NCBI GenBank assembly: GCA_009760855.2 | Contig: WPIO01000001.1 | Coordinates: 4,238,001-4,302,000, forward strand | DNA: 64,000 nt | Direction of reading: 5' to 3' | Source: Cristatella mucedo | Lineage: Eukaryota > Bryozoa > Phylactolaemata > Cristatellidae | Shown: piece after piece, positions 1 through 14,300 of the stretch | How positions within the stretch are numbered: position 1 is the stretch's first letter | Layout of the letters: each line of letters begins with the position of its first letter | The notes under the pieces: model-generated | Databases searched by the model: none | What the model was told of the DNA's origin: nothing | The model's input: only the letters and a program-made list of their open reading frames with translations | Position numbers and translations under genes: made by a program

Positions 1-444
1 CCGGATGCTTTGCCAGAAAATGCGACTTGACTACACAAAAAGAAAGTTTTAAATTTATCATAAGTGATTTGAAATGTTGAAAGAAAGCAACGAGTAGATC
101 ATGTCACCTAGAGGCGGGAAAATAAATTTAAGTATTGAGATATGTCCATAGCCGCCGAGTCGAGAATGGCTCTAGTTTTCAAGAGACCTCAGAGAAAGGC
201 GTTGCTTAAGACATACTGCACGCACAGGGCTTAGATTATTCTTATTTAGCCGTCTGTAAGTCTGACAGTGACACGCGTGAGAAGTATCAGCTGGTAAAGT
301 TATGGCCAAGGCATTTCGGCCATGGAGATTTACAGAGGAAAGTTTTATCGCAGGTTTTTGTCAAGAACACTGCGCCGACCTCATCGTGACAGATTTTGCT
401 GGTTGCATCGCTGAGCGGAGCTAAATAATAAGGTATATCAATAT

Positions 445-594
445 ATTCATACTCAATTTGTATATCATTCTCAGAGAGTTTAATTTAATCTTTGTAGAGG
501 TGCTTCAAATCTGGCAAAGGGCTAGAGCCCATGACTTAGGTCCTTAGAGGCGAGTTCCTAACCCCTTAGCCAAACCAGGACGCCAATATATAGG
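445..594 (-). mobile_element. tRNA-derived SINE copy 1
   Basis: Read on the minus strand: GTCCTGGTTTGGCTAAGGGG (A-box-like), then GTCATGGGCTCTAGCCC (B-box-like), a short body, then a tail (gcacctctacaaagatt...actctctgag) resembling the LINE terminal stem-loop. Confidence 0.65.
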
Positions 595-747
595 TTTTAT
601 TATAAAAATTAAATCTCCACCGGTCAGCTAATACAACGTGGTATTCCGTTTGCCTTGGGTCTGCCTGCTGTCTAGCATCCAAGTGAAAACCACACGAGGA
701 ATTCAGTGAATGGGTTAATCCAAATTTCATGCATATTGCTCCCTGAG

Positions 748-808
748 GTAGATCTTCAAAGGAATGTTAACCTAAACATTTTAGGTAAATAGTCCTTTGA
801 AGATCTAC
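748..808. repeat. 29-bp-arm inverted repeat (hairpin)
   Basis: GTAGATCTTCAAAGGA pairs perfectly with TCCTTTGAAGATCTAC. Inside this the arms continue with a partly mismatched 7-bp section and a further perfect CCTAAA/TTTAGG, around a 3-nt loop (cat). It is a 61-nt hairpin in an otherwise featureless AT-rich stretch. Confidence 0.75.
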
Positions 809-1024
809 TGCACTGTGCAATCCGCACGAATTAATAAGTATTCTTTATGGTAAAGTTTCTAATGATCCCGCCTATACAGGCTGAGACGATTCAAGATCTG
901 AAAATATATGCAATCTCAATAAGATGTCAGTGTGCTGTGGTTGTTAGCAAAGCTGGAAATGACTACTTGTAAAATTTATGGTGAAGAGGAGAGAGAGAAT
1001 AGCCAGCAATGAAGAGCCTCAATT

Positions 1025-1220
1025 TGTCGAAAGGGTTCAACTGTCATGCTCACAGCAGACAAGCTAACAGCAGAGTTTTGCACCGGCTGTAAACGCCTGA
1101 TTGCACACTCCGAAATCTAGAAGGCATGTTGAAAATGCATCGAACAATTTGGATGTTGTATAAATGTCTAGCAAGCAAGAAGTTTTAACAATGCTATGTA
1201 ACTGAATGTTCAATTACAGC
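1025..1220 (-). mobile_element. L2/CR1-like LINE fragment (C-terminal RT region)
   Basis: A short minus-strand piece of the main LINE family, aligned by eye to the copy at 15.4-16.5 kb. It has the same run through the antisense of the LHWLPV...LVQNSAARL...SRLDFCNSL region, with many indels. No tail remains. Confidence 0.6.
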
Positions 1221-2239
1221 TGCTATTACCATTCATTTGCATTATGGCTCTATATTTATAGGACTTATTATTCACAGCTCTCTTACCGCCCGTAAAATTC
1301 GACCTCACTTGCTTTCATAAGAAGACCAGTAATTTAGTAATAGCTAATAGCAGTGGTAATTTAAAAGACTTTTCCTCTTATTCCGATGAAAGATTAATGC
1401 GTGTTGCTTGGTTTAATGAGTCTATCGAATTTCTTGCTACAACATCAGCCTAGGGATAGAGGCCACTGTTAGTGGCAGAGAGCGCCTTAGCAGGGAGAGC
1501 ACTGAGACAAAGAGCACGTTGGCTGACAGAGAGCATTCTAATAGAGAGCATTTTGATGCAGAGCATGGTGGCCTGGTATTCGCCGAGAAGAAGAAATTGC
1601 TGAAATACTCCTTTTCGTATGAATAAAAATACATCCTCAGTGGCAGTAATTAAAATACATTTATAAAGTATTGCTCTCTGGCTCTGGATTTTAGCAGATA
1701 CATTTTAGAGACCCGGCGTGCATGTTGAGTCGAAAACTGGTAAGCAGGCTTCTCTAATGTGATTCCACAGACGTTTTTGAAAGAAGATTTAAATAATTGC
1801 GAGTATTAGGCCTTAGGTTCGCGATTATTAGGCAGACAATTCTTAGTAACACAAATCTCTGATAATGTTATCTAACCTCTTCAAGCTTTCTATAGCTCCC
1901 ATGAGATTCATCTGCTAAAGGTTATTTCTGAAACAGTAACATTCTCTGTGACCCTGCTATCAAAAAGCGTTTAAGTATTAATGCGCAGTAAAAAAGGCAA
2001 GGGTTCAGTCAGTATATTGTTTTTAATGAAATACATTCACGATCAGATTTTCACTTTCAACGGAACATTGGTTAAAGTTTTTCTGAAGAACATAGAAAAA
2101 GGGAAAATTAAAGTAGGCACAGGAGCGAGAAAAAATAGAAAGAGGGAAACAAAGCTTATGGAATGATGGAGGCAGAAGCAAAATACTTATTTTATAGTTC
2201 AGTGATGAAAGCGTTTCAGGAGATTTTCAAGTGTCTTAC

Positions 2240-2338
2240 CTGTAGAAGTATTGAGTGGTAGATCTTTTATTTTCAACTTTCACCCTGTACCCAATTTTCG
2301 CCTGTAGAGACACCTTTTCATAACAGTTGGTAAGGCAT
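2240..2338 (-). CDS. Exon 26: REJ module continuation, last exon found
   Basis: 99 nt, phase 2 in and 2 out, acceptor gttcttgcag, donor acag/GTAAGA. Joined to exon 25 it reads [17 protein letters not shown], then [12 protein letters not shown] and TQYFY; family members have I-x-C-x-x-x-C here and then Y-x-v-x-V. The reading frame is still open at the donor, so the gene continues below 2.2 kb. Confidence 0.85.
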
Positions 2339-5300
2339 CTGCAAGAACAAGACCAAGCACAGTGACTAGGATTTGCATATACAGTATTCCTTCGTTGGGT
2401 GAGATGTCAGAGTCATTAAAGTGTAATGCTGCGAAATAGTTTTATAATTGACTCTTCAACAACGTTAAACTTTTAATCAAATGCTAATAGTGCTTGTGGA
2501 TTTTTATCTTGGCAATCTACGTGTTGAAAACGAGTGTGAGCTAAGTATTATCCTAACGAGTAGTCTAGAAATAATGGCATACGAATTTTCACGATAATTT
2601 ATTCATAAATTTGCTTAAGGATATTTTCCTACTATTTTTGAGCCCAGAACAAGATAAAGGTTTTTATAACCGAACGCTTTTTGAATTTTTCTAAAGCTCA
2701 CAATTGCATGCAAACGTGAGGGAGCACTAACTGACTCGCGTGAAAGCTTACACCCACGATTACCCAGACACAAGACACGAAGACACAAAGACAAACAGAC
2801 ACATAGATATACAAATAAACAGATACACTCACTCCAATATAAACAAGCTCACGCGAAAAGACACTGTTACATGTTTTCTGTCGTCGTATTTAAACTCATA
2901 AGCAGTTAAGAAGTTCTCGCATAGGTCTTACACCACTTGCATTTAATATGTTTTCATAAGTTACCCCGACAGTTTCTGCACATGGCAATTTCAACCAAGG
3001 TTTTTTGATGAAAAAAGGATAACTTTAAACGAAAATAAGAAGGCAAATAAGCCATTTGAGATGGTCAGAATACTCTATATAAAACCGAAGGATCCATAAA
3101 AATGAGCTCAAAAGAAAATACTTGTAAATACCACTGACATACGTTTGAAATACTTGTCTGCTTAAAATAAAGTAGGCGTTTTTCTTTGTTTTTACATTTA
3201 GAAAATTTCCGGCTGCTTAACTTCCGAAATAGGCTATCTCGTAATCAGAACAGAAATGATCAAATAGGAGTAGTGCCAAAAGTAGCTCATGACCTTGATA
3301 CCTACTTCAAATATGTTTTGGGTAATGGTAGTGACCGTACATTTAGAGAGGCACGTCAACTACAGAATAGCGTTCGACATCACACACGATGCACAATGAC
3401 TATAGCAAGCAGAACATTGTCAAGTAAGTAATTAAAATGTCGTTGCTTTCGCTTGGGCCGGGAAAGAAACAATCTGGCATCAAATAAATTCAGTAATATA
3501 TACAATAGTATATATATATAATATAATAGTACAGACGCGTTCCTTACTGTATTTCCAATAGTGGTGGATTTCCGGGAACAAATTCAAGGATCTGCTCCGA
3601 GCTGGAACTTCGCGAGTCTTTAGTAACAACAACCAGGATGACAATTTGCTGCCCTTTCTCAATAATATCAAAGGTCTGATTGATAGTACAGTTGCTCTGA
3701 TCGAAACTCGCATCAGGAAAAAATCTTCCTAAAAATTATGTATCCAAATCAGAATATTAAAAAATATCACTTTTAAGTGCCTTACAATTCAAGAGTGTCA
3801 TCGAGTACCCGTTTGTATTAAATATGAGCACTGGATACTCTCATTAAAGATGTGAAACGTGGAACTGGTCAAAATATCAAAAAATGAAATCATAAATATA
3901 GGACAAAATAGTACGAGTATGGACATACAACTATCCTACAGTTGACTTGTGAATATGTGCACTTTATTATTATAGAATTCTTTTAATGCTACATATCATC
4001 AAGTTATTTTACGGTACAGATAACTTAAAGCATGCAACTGACTGCATTATTCCAATCTTAAGCGTTACCTGGTGGCATATTGTCTCTGGCGAAGCATCCT
4101 ACCGGTTCTGTTGAATTGCACGTGGAATTAAAAGACTTAATCACGGTCGTGTATCCGCTGTCGTAGAGCGGAAACACTTCACAAGTTCGCCTGCACAGCC
4201 ATATACATCTTAAATACAAACATATTTTAACTTTACGATGTTGAAGGCCAAGATTATTTGCAAACTCGGAAATCTCAAACAACACAAACAGACGAGATAT
4301 TCCCCGATTTCTGAAGCTGCATTTAGGCTCATGTCAAGTTGAACCAATAACAGGCACAGTCTGATTCATGCAAATAGTTATCTAGGTCTAAAACATTCAC
4401 TGTCCTACTAAGTTGAACGAAACATTTTCCCCGAGGGCATTACTTCTCAGAGCGGTTGTACATAGTCATACCAACGTTTTCTAAGGCAAAAAATGCTAGA
4501 AATTTTCTTGAGATACAAAGCCATTACGTTCTGAAGGTATATAAGGTTCTATAGCTGAAGGTATAAACTACACGAAGCTGACACTCAAAATGCCGATAGT
4601 ATCCAGAAAATGTTTTAAATTGGTGCCATGTACTATTCAAACCATAAGCTAGGCTTCTGATTAGCATGATAAGTAGCTCTTATACCAAGGAAAACTATTC
4701 GGTCTTAAAATAAAAGCAAAATAACCACACAGTATGCCAAATGACGTAGTGTGACAACCAACATGAATAATATATGTACATACTCAGCAAATAAGTGCAC
4801 ATGAACGTTTTTAGCTATACTTAAGATGTTTAGTGGTTTAACTCCTCATGATATTAGAAGTTTGTTTTTGGTGAAGTTCTTATATGCATCAAAGATTTCA
4901 AAGACTGTTTATGTTGTATTTCTGCACGCGTGTTCTGAAGCCAAAGTTATAAGAATTCACGAACAGCAAGGGGCATTGACTTGATTCGAACGCGATCGAT
5001 CAGAGTTTTCTGGGACCAAGTTTTTCTGTTTCGTTATCTAACTCGAGGGCACTTTAATTAAGGCATGAATGTATTTGATTTACGGTGGGCAAACTGCAAA
5101 TCATTTAGGTCAGTTATGCAATATTCGTAGCAATAGCAACTGATATGAAGCGGCAAGAACAACGACCATTGGAGATTCCTTTGATCTTAATATGTTGTCA
5201 GCCTGAATTATTAAGGCATTAGCTAGAAACTGTACTTACTGCAAACCTTGTGGCTCGCCGGGCACGATGTCTGGATCTTTTGAGTATGCAGCCGCATCTA

Positions 5301-8300
5301 GCAAAACCGAGTTACCGATGCCAATGCGACGGAAACTACCTCCTCTTATTCCAGCAACCAGCGGCGTAGAATCTGTAACAAACAAATTGATGTCGGTAAC
5401 CGAAGAGTTACAGATTATTGCTTTGATCGAGAAGAATATCGTCCTATAAGAGGTATTTTGTACATATGTTTATCTAAGGAGTGTGCCTTAGCCTCTATTT
5501 GTGCCTAATTACTAGGCAACTCCTTTCACGACAAAGTCAACGAGACGAACATGAGGAGAAAGATGGGGGAATAATGGAAGAAGAAGAGGAGAAAGAATAG
5601 AAGAGGAGGAGCATGACCTTGATAAATAAAATTTCCTGGTCAACTCTAGCAGAGAAGATATAAACTTTGGTTGGCAGCTAGGGATAGTCAGGTGCCTAAT
5701 TAGACATAAAGAATTTCCGTGAGCAGAGAAAATATGCCACCTGTCACCTACCGCCTTTGAATAAAAATAATGTAGAAACTGAATTGTGCTCCGAGGACAC
5801 GGAGCCACAAGGAAGGTGAAACTTTCCTAGCAGTCGAGCATGCGAGTGATTGAGCCAAGCCGCGATGGGCCTTCAAGATCATATTAAGCATGTGGGCTAA
5901 TTTACGCCGATCGACCTGCAACTATCGAAGATCTTTTAGCAAGCACAAACTCATGGCAGGATGTTTTCGGTGCAAAGCCTAATGCAGTGGCCACATTAGC
6001 ACTTCATGGATTAATGCAGCGCCATTGATTTTTAGAAAGCAGTGTCAGTATCTCTTCAGAAAAAGTCATCCTAGGAACGGCATATTAGAAATTATTAAAG
6101 CCCAATATAATCCAAGTACAGAGCTTTAATTATCCATCGGAAAATGGAATGCGATGTTTCTGAATAGATTCTAATATATATCTGCTCACGTCTTTGATAA
6201 GATTCCACAAACTTGTCTACTGAACACTCAATTTTAAAGCTTCAGCTTAAATTATAGCTTGGAATCAAAGACGGCTGATGTATTAACCTTTTGCTACAAT
6301 ATATTGAAACAATTAGAGAAGTCTATATTTTGTAAATGAATGAATTATCTTGACTGAGATATGCTGTAGCAAAATTCTGTCTATAGGAAGAACTAAGAGG
6401 CTTGCTAAGAATTCGCGGTAAAAACTTCTCATGGAATGACTATCCATCGAGAGGCATACCAGGACTACTGTAAGTCGTATCCATCGACCCCAGCACAGGC
6501 TAAGTCTTGCTTATATAAAAAGATTGCTGATTATCAGAAGCAAAATCTAAAAAGGCTGATGTCCGAGGTCAACCGTGTCCGTAACCACTTACAGGTTAAG
6601 ACCTTACTTAGTGATCCTTGTGATTGATCAGATAATCGCTACTCTATCTTCTTTGTCAAAAAGATAGATAAAATTAGGCAGGTCCATCCTTAGGGTGGTA
6701 GCAACCCCTTGAAATCATGTCCTTCAATAACATGCTGCACTTCAATGTCTTCACTCAAGGAGGCTACTAATGAACTCGTGCTGAAGCTCATATCCCACTA
6801 AAAAAAAGACAACTAGTTCTCCAGACCCGGACCCCAATTTCCTGCTTCTGCGATGCATAGATCTTTTGCTGCTATGCCTAACTAACATCATTAATATGTC
6901 ACTCACCACAAATCATGTCTAAGCACCTTCCAAAAAGGCTGTTGTCAAGCGGCTACTCAAGAAAGCAACATTAGACCAAGAGAACTTGAGCGACTTCCGC
7001 CCAGTATCCCTTCTACAATTCCTAAGGAAGACACTGGAATTAGTCGGGGCGGACCAGCTAAACTGATACATTGAAACTGCACACCTTAATAGCAAGTTCC
7101 AGACTGGTTGTATCGGCAGCTTTTGATACTATAGACCACAAGTCCTTCTTGATCGCCTCTAATCTCACTTGGGCATCACTGGCACTGCTCTGCAATGGTC
7201 CAGGTCTAATATCAGTGGAAATCTTCAGAGTATTGATGTGAATTGACAAAGATCATACGGCGAACCTCTGAAATATGGGGTACCTCAGGGCTCCGTGCTT
7301 GGTCCTGTTCTATTCATGGTTTATGTTCTCTCTCTTGCCGATGTGATTGCCAAACGCAATCTAGGCTTTCACTTATATGCGGATGAGACTCAATTATACG
7401 TTTGCTTTGATCCGTCCCAGCCCTCCAGCACGTCAAATTCTTTCAACTCTCTTGCTGCATGTATTGGTGAAATTCACACAGCGACGGCAGCAAACGTTCT
7501 TAAAGTAAATGATAATAAAACTAACTTGCTATTTATGGGCAAACCAAATTTGATTCAACAATTGGAAATTTTAATGCTTACAAGCAGCTCTGACAGCAAA
7601 TGCCTTATTATGTCTATGCAAAATCTAGGTGTCCTGTTCGAAAGTGATAATTCAGTAGACGACCAAGCCAGCTCCACAATAAAGCCCGCCTACTGTCAGC
7701 TATCTAACATTTCTATAATTCTTGCTTGCTTAGATATTGATGTCATGTCTAAATTAGTCCATGCATTTGCGACATCACATCTCGACTTCTGTAACTCACT
7801 GCTTGTTGCTATACCAGCTTATGCAGTTTGGAGCCTACAGCTTGTGCAAAACTCAGAAGCTAAGCTGATCTGTCGTGAGCATCACAGTTGTGACATCACA
7901 CGACTTGTCATTGGCCTGAACTGGCTCCCAGTCAGCAAAAGATCTACTTCAGATTCTGTCACTCACTTTTAGGTGTCTTCATTCTTTAGCTCCAGCCTAC
8001 GTACTAGATCTACTCCCCCACGAGGCTAAGCTTCGTACCACTCACTTCTTATAATCTAATCGTTCACCTATACCTCCGTACGAGCATCAAATTCTTTGTA
8101 AACCTTGCGTTCAGTTCAAATACTGTTAAAGGCTGGCTCCACTTCCATTTTGGGTCACGACGTCCCCTGACTTAAACATTTATACAAAAAAACTAAAAAC
8201 GCTTCCATAATTCACAGAATTTAGTGGGTCAATGTGATTCGTCCTTTAGTTGTTTACGCGTGCTAACACTCTGCATGCTCACTCTCCTAATAGGCGATGC

Positions 8301-11300
8301 TATTGTGCGACCATCACCACTTGCTCAAAATTTAGGTGTCGTTTTTGACAGTTGCCTAAATTTTAAAAGCTTCATTCAGAAGACTGCTTCTACAGCTAGC
8401 CATCATGCTCGATCCCTATCCAAGATTAGGAGCTGTCTTCCACAGTGGCTTGAAAAAAATTTAATTCGCTTCTTGGTTCTGTCTCGGCTTGATTATTGTA
8501 ATTCCCTTTTGGCTGCCCTACCAAAGAAAGCAACTAGACCACCGCAGCTGACTATGAATATGGCTGCAAGACGAGTTTTCAAGTCCCAGAAGTTTGAGCA
8601 CGTGTCTTCTTTGCTAAAAGAGCTAGAATGGACGCGGGTTGAGCAATGGATACAAAGCAAAGTTCTTACACTGACCCACAAGGCCCGCTACGGAATAGCT
8701 CCTTCGTACCTAGCTGAACTACTGCACCAGTTTCAGCCTGTTCGCGCCCTCAGGTCCTGTGTGGAAAATAAATTAGCGGTTCCATTCTGCCGCTTAAAGA
8801 CCTTTGGTGACAGAAGCTTTTGCTCTGCAGGTCCTAGGCTGTGGAACTCGCTTCCACAATTCTTACCCAACGAAAAGTACTCTTATACTGCCGACTATGG
8901 CTCATCCTTTTCAGCGGTTCTGAGCTGCTACTCCCATGCTAATCACTACCTCAGCTGCTCTCATGACTCTGCTATGCTTCCCACTTTCTCATTGCTGCAT
9001 GCATTGATGACATCCACACATGGATGGCAGCAAATTTTCTAAAACTAAACGATGATAAAACTAACTTACTTGTTATGGGCAAACCCAGTGTGATTCAGAG
9101 ATTGGAAAGGTTGACGCTCAAAATTGGCTCTGCCAGCATATCTCCAGTTGAATCAGCTCAAAATCTAGGTGTCATATTCCAAAGCGACCTCTCGTTAGAT
9201 GACCATATCAGCTCCACAGTCAAATCCGCCTATTTTCAGCTTCATAACATTGCTAAAATTCGGGCTTGTTTAGATAAAGATACCACATCTAAGTTGGTCC
9301 ATGCATTCGTGACATCCCGTCTCGACTTCTGCAACTCACTGCTTACTGGCCTACCAGCATGTGCGATCAGGCGATTGCAGCTGGTGCAAAACTCTGCAGC
9401 TAGGCTTGTCTGTCGTGAGTGTCGCAGTTGCCACATTACTCCACTTCTCGCCGACCTGCACTGGCTACCAGTCAAGCAATGGGTTGACTTCAAGGTTTTG
9501 TCGCTCACTTTTAGGTCCCTTCATTCCATGGCTCCAGCCTATCTTTCAGATATACTCCCCCATCAGGCCAAGCATCGTACCACCCGCTTTTTGGAATCCA
9601 ACATTCTAGAAATACCTCGTACAAACCTTAAATCCTTTGGAGACCGTGCATTTAGTTCGTACACTCTCACAGCCTGGAACTCCCTCCCGACCTGCGTCAG
9701 AACTTCCCCCCGACCTGACCACATTTAAAGGGAACCTAAAAACACACCTATTTAGGACAGCATTTAGCGGGTCCCTGTGATTTGTCCTTGATGTGCTTAT
9801 GCGTGTGCTGAAGCTGTGCATGCTGCCACTAACCACATTTGCATGCTGACCCTGTGCATGTCACCCCTAACCATATTATTCATTTTGTTGGTTTTTCAAG
9901 CATGATTTTACTTACCATTCAATTGCATTTCACTTTGCAGCAAATGTAAAGCGCCTAGAGAGAGATTAAGTTCTCTGAGGGCGCTTTATCAAGTTAATTA
10001 TTATTATTATTATTGTTGCGTGAGACAAATTCTGTTGGCTACGGAATGCGTACCGAAAGCTGCTTATGCTGTGAGTGAGCTATACAAAACTCTCATTGAT
10101 AACAACCACATAGTCTTTATGACTTTGTGGAGTTAAAGACGGAGATACACTACATTACATGCTGCCACTAACCATTTTTGCATGGGGATCCTGTGCATGG
10201 CACCTCTAACCACGTGTAGTTTTTTATTGAGCATGCTACCACTAACCGTGAATTTATGCTTCCTCTGCAGCAAGTGTAAAGTCCCTAGAAAAAAATTGAG
10301 ATTTCCGACGGCGCATATTGAATCTAGTATTATAATTACATGTGGCAACTATGCGTACAAACTGATTCATAGCTTAGTACAGCAGCTTGCAAGGTTTCAC
10401 TTGGTATTTGATTTTTTAACTTGTTAGGATAAAAACTTCCTGCAGTCACTTTCGCCTTTAAGGTCTGGTAGGCGAAAGAGGTTATAGATAATTCACTGTC
10501 TGTGATCGGTCTATTGTTGCATTTTCAGACCCAAATACCATTAGATAACGTTGGGCTTCATCTAACCGCCAGCTGGTTAAGCGAGCAGCGAAAAGTAACT
10601 AAGCAATACGATTAATCTATAAATAAATGCCATGGGAGATGAAATATGCTCACGTAAGTTTACCTATCCAGCAGCATATAAACTGAATATAATAAATATT
10701 AAACTCATATAAATATGCATGTGTATGCGGATGTGTGCAAGATACGCACATTTACTTTTAAAAAGATTATACAATACCTCCGATTCTAAGCATAAAAACA
10801 ATTTCATCCTACGAACAAAGGTAAAGTCTGCGCAATATGACGAGTAGAGTGACTTCAGACAGCAACAGCCCTTTGTTTCATGTGTCGTTGTAGTGATATT
10901 CTTCAAAGGCATGCTGACGAAAAGAGAGTAATTAAAATTGCAGAGGTAGGAATTTTTGAGTAGTACATGTTAGCCGTACCAAGATGCAAGACAGAAGTCT
11001 CTAAAAATACGGCTAATTAGAAAAAACAATTTTGCAGATAATGGATGAGTGACAATGCATTTACCACATTTAACGCGTCATATCCACATTAACGTACCGA
11101 TTCTTATGTAGACTGTGTCTTTAGCTGTGAGGTGGAAATCGCAACTCATTGTTACATTTAGGGCAAATTTATAAAGGCCGGGAGGTAACTGACGCGCTCC
11201 AAACAACAGTTGACGCATGGGTTGCCCGGGGTTTAGTAGGTTGCTGATGTTGAACTCGTTCTCATTTCCACTTGTCATGTTAACCAAGAACACCTAAAAC

Positions 11301-14300
11301 GTGCAATTTGATTTAATTTTCCGAGACAAAGGTGGATATCTGAGAAAAGGTGATAGCAGTAATTCATTGCAGATGTAGGTGCATCAGCATTGTGAAAATA
11401 TTGATATCTGTCAGTCTGTTTGGTAAGGTGAACGTATTTCATCAAAAAATAATTTGTCAATTTGTACGCAGTGCACTAAATTTAGCAAAAGTTAAATATG
11501 TACTTCGCTGCCAATAATGAGCTTTTCAAGGAAAAATCAGTTGCCGATGTTAACCAGCCCAACATATTTTTTACCTGCCAGTTGAATATAGCAATCGCAG
11601 ATCCCGTGCAGTTAACGTTGACGATGGAGTTGACCGACAGTGGTAAGGATAGGAGTTGTATTTTAATTTGGTTAGCAAATCTCGAGGTTGTGTCACATGC
11701 TGTCTCATTCAATGTCAGGCAAGGATTCACTGAGCTAACGTTCACCTCAGGGATATAGCAAGGCTGTTTTGTCAAAATAATCCTGGTTGTCTTCGTTTCA
11801 TTAGACACCTAGATCACAATGAATGCCATGAAGTGATTAAACTCGAATGATTTTAGTTAATTTATAACACAATAATTGATTCAATTGATAACAATAAGCG
11901 TGAATAGAGTTGAGCAGGAAAAGCAGTAAAACACTGTAGCGTTCATATTAAAGAGTTTGGTTAGCTAAAGGACAAAAAACATAAGAACCTACTGTAAATG
12001 AAAAAGCATCCATTTTAGGATGTCATCCTAAAATTTCAAAATACCGAAAGAATTACCTTATTAAGTCCAGTTAGTTCAATAATAAATGATCCTATATTCA
12101 TGAACTGGTGCGTCACCAAGAGGCTGCCGGAAGTTTCTGCTGCTAATAATACTGATTGCGAGTATTCCTGATTAAATTCACCTCTCCCAGAAACAAGCTC
12201 TGACTCGTATCTTTCATTGCATTGTCGGAAGTCTCCAAACATAACTGTTGTTTCTCCTAAAATGAAATAATATCAATACAGCATTAAATTCTGGACACAT
12301 CATCTGTTCCTTTTGCCTAGCTATTGTTACTTAAAATTTATTTTGCAGTATTTATAAGTTTACAGCATTTAATGAGTCTTTGTGATACACCCTTCACATG
12401 CATATGCATGCTTACACTGTGCCTGCTGCTTGGGGATATTAACATAAATTATTTGGTAATGCTTTCTATAAAGTATCTGCAAATTACCTAGAAGTATGTT
12501 TAGTTCTCTAAGAACTCTATGCTAATGTATTATCATTATTATTATTATTATTGCAAAGCATAGCACCAAGCCTCCCTCAATCGTTTGGTTACTGATCTGA
12601 CTTGGGTAAATTAAAAGCTGCGTAAGACTGCAAAAATAAATCCTTGGAATACTATAAAATGCCATCATTAAACTCTGTTCTGAAGATAAATTTTGGTCAT
12701 GACTACCTAACCAGCTATTAAAAGCCACTTTACCTGCATAGAAAAAAACAATTTCTTAGCTCTTCTGTAATTTAAGTTTCCATTAAGTGATCGCATTACC
12801 TTTGTCTGAACTTATGTCGGGGGCTAGTCATTGTACAAATTTGAATTAAATATGAACACAAATGAATGAAAAATCAAAATGAAATGACTGAAGATAAAAA
12901 GTCATTTATATCTTGCATTAATGTTGATTCATGTAATGAATTGTATGGTCTTGCAAGACGTATCAAGACTTCAGCATCAAGGCACAACATGACCTTTACT
13001 CGAGGTCGCAAGAAAAAAAATCATGTTGCCAAGTGAATTGCCACAGCTTTTTAAGTTATCCCACAAAATAAAAAAAATACAAGCTATTGATGAAAAACAT
13101 GATTATAACGTAAGTATTACTGCAATCACAAGGGAAACTATAAGTCGTAGATACAGGTTACAGCCCACGCTTTGTCGTATCTGTAGATTATTTATAGACA
13201 AGTGAGCACTGACTTTAAATGTATTCAGGACTCGGGGAATTCTGAGTAGACAATATGTATTTTTCTTATCTTGGTAGGGAAACGGCAGAATCGATCTTAA
13301 ATAATCACTAGCTTTTTAATATAGAAGTTGGATAGTCATCTAAAAACTTTATAAAAAGATAATGGTCTAGATGAATCCTCTGTCAGATTTTACGAAGCAC
13401 CTAAAACTATTAAGCGATATCGGTGCATTTGAAATAAAGAGCATAATCATGAATCATACATCAATTTACGTGGGGTGTAGGGATGCCTCCCTCCACTAAT
13501 TTGTTGGTCACTGTTCAGCTCCCAAGGATAATATGAGCACGAATAGTTTTTTTTTTAGGTTATTTACAGTTATACCAGGGTTAGTAGAGCAAGAGAACCT
13601 CCCAAATAAGGTAAATGTGAAGCATTTCAGTATTTACCCTAAAAAAATAAATGCCGTATTTTTAGGTCACCAATCTCATTTATTACTTTTTGGCAGTCAA
13701 AGTTTAATGTAATAAATAAATTATACTCATATGAAATTAACCCAAATAAGTTGTAAGTAGAATATTGGAACAAAGAAATGACTTTTGGTAGTCCTGGGAA
13801 TTCAGGGATAGTTTTACTCTGGGATTTTTTCCCAGACCCCTTGGAGACAAAAATCAGGCAGACAATTTCATCCTTTTTGCTGAATAATTATGTTTGGTAA
13901 GAGAGTCATTATTGCATATCCTTCAGCGAAACCGTATTACACGAATGTTGGGACGTAACCCTTATGTTTGCAGTCGCGGAACCAGGGGTGAATTGGGAGA
14001 ATGAGCTCACTTAGAGCAGAGGCAACGACCTGAAACGCCCCCCTGATCGTAATCAAGAAAGAAATCATATCCCAGAGCCACTTGACGTGTAACCTCCGAG
14101 GGAAAGTCAAATAAGAACTATGATTTTGTGCGGTAAGTGTTTATTGATTGCGGAATTTGCATCCTTATTAAAAATCTTGAGGGTACAGACTGATTCTGGC
14201 TCAGCTTCTGAGCACTGGTAACCATTTTCAGGGAAGATCCTGGTCGATCAAATTTTGGGTTTCAGATACTTTTGAACAGATGTGCAAGCATTGAAACCAC

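Larger units (their letters stand above)
1..2239. other. Intron 3' of exon 26, nothing coding recognised
   Basis: AT-rich. Holds the SINE at 445-594, the hairpin at 748-808 and the LINE fragment at 1,025-1,220. I looked on the minus strand for the next REJ exon (phase 2 in) and did not find a convincing one. Confidence 0.6.
5373..11097. other. Intron between exons 22 and 23
   Basis: 5.7 kb. The nested LINE block fills 6,385-10,340. The stretches 5,430-6,384 and 10,341-11,097 show no recognised feature apart from the purine tract. Confidence 0.75.
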
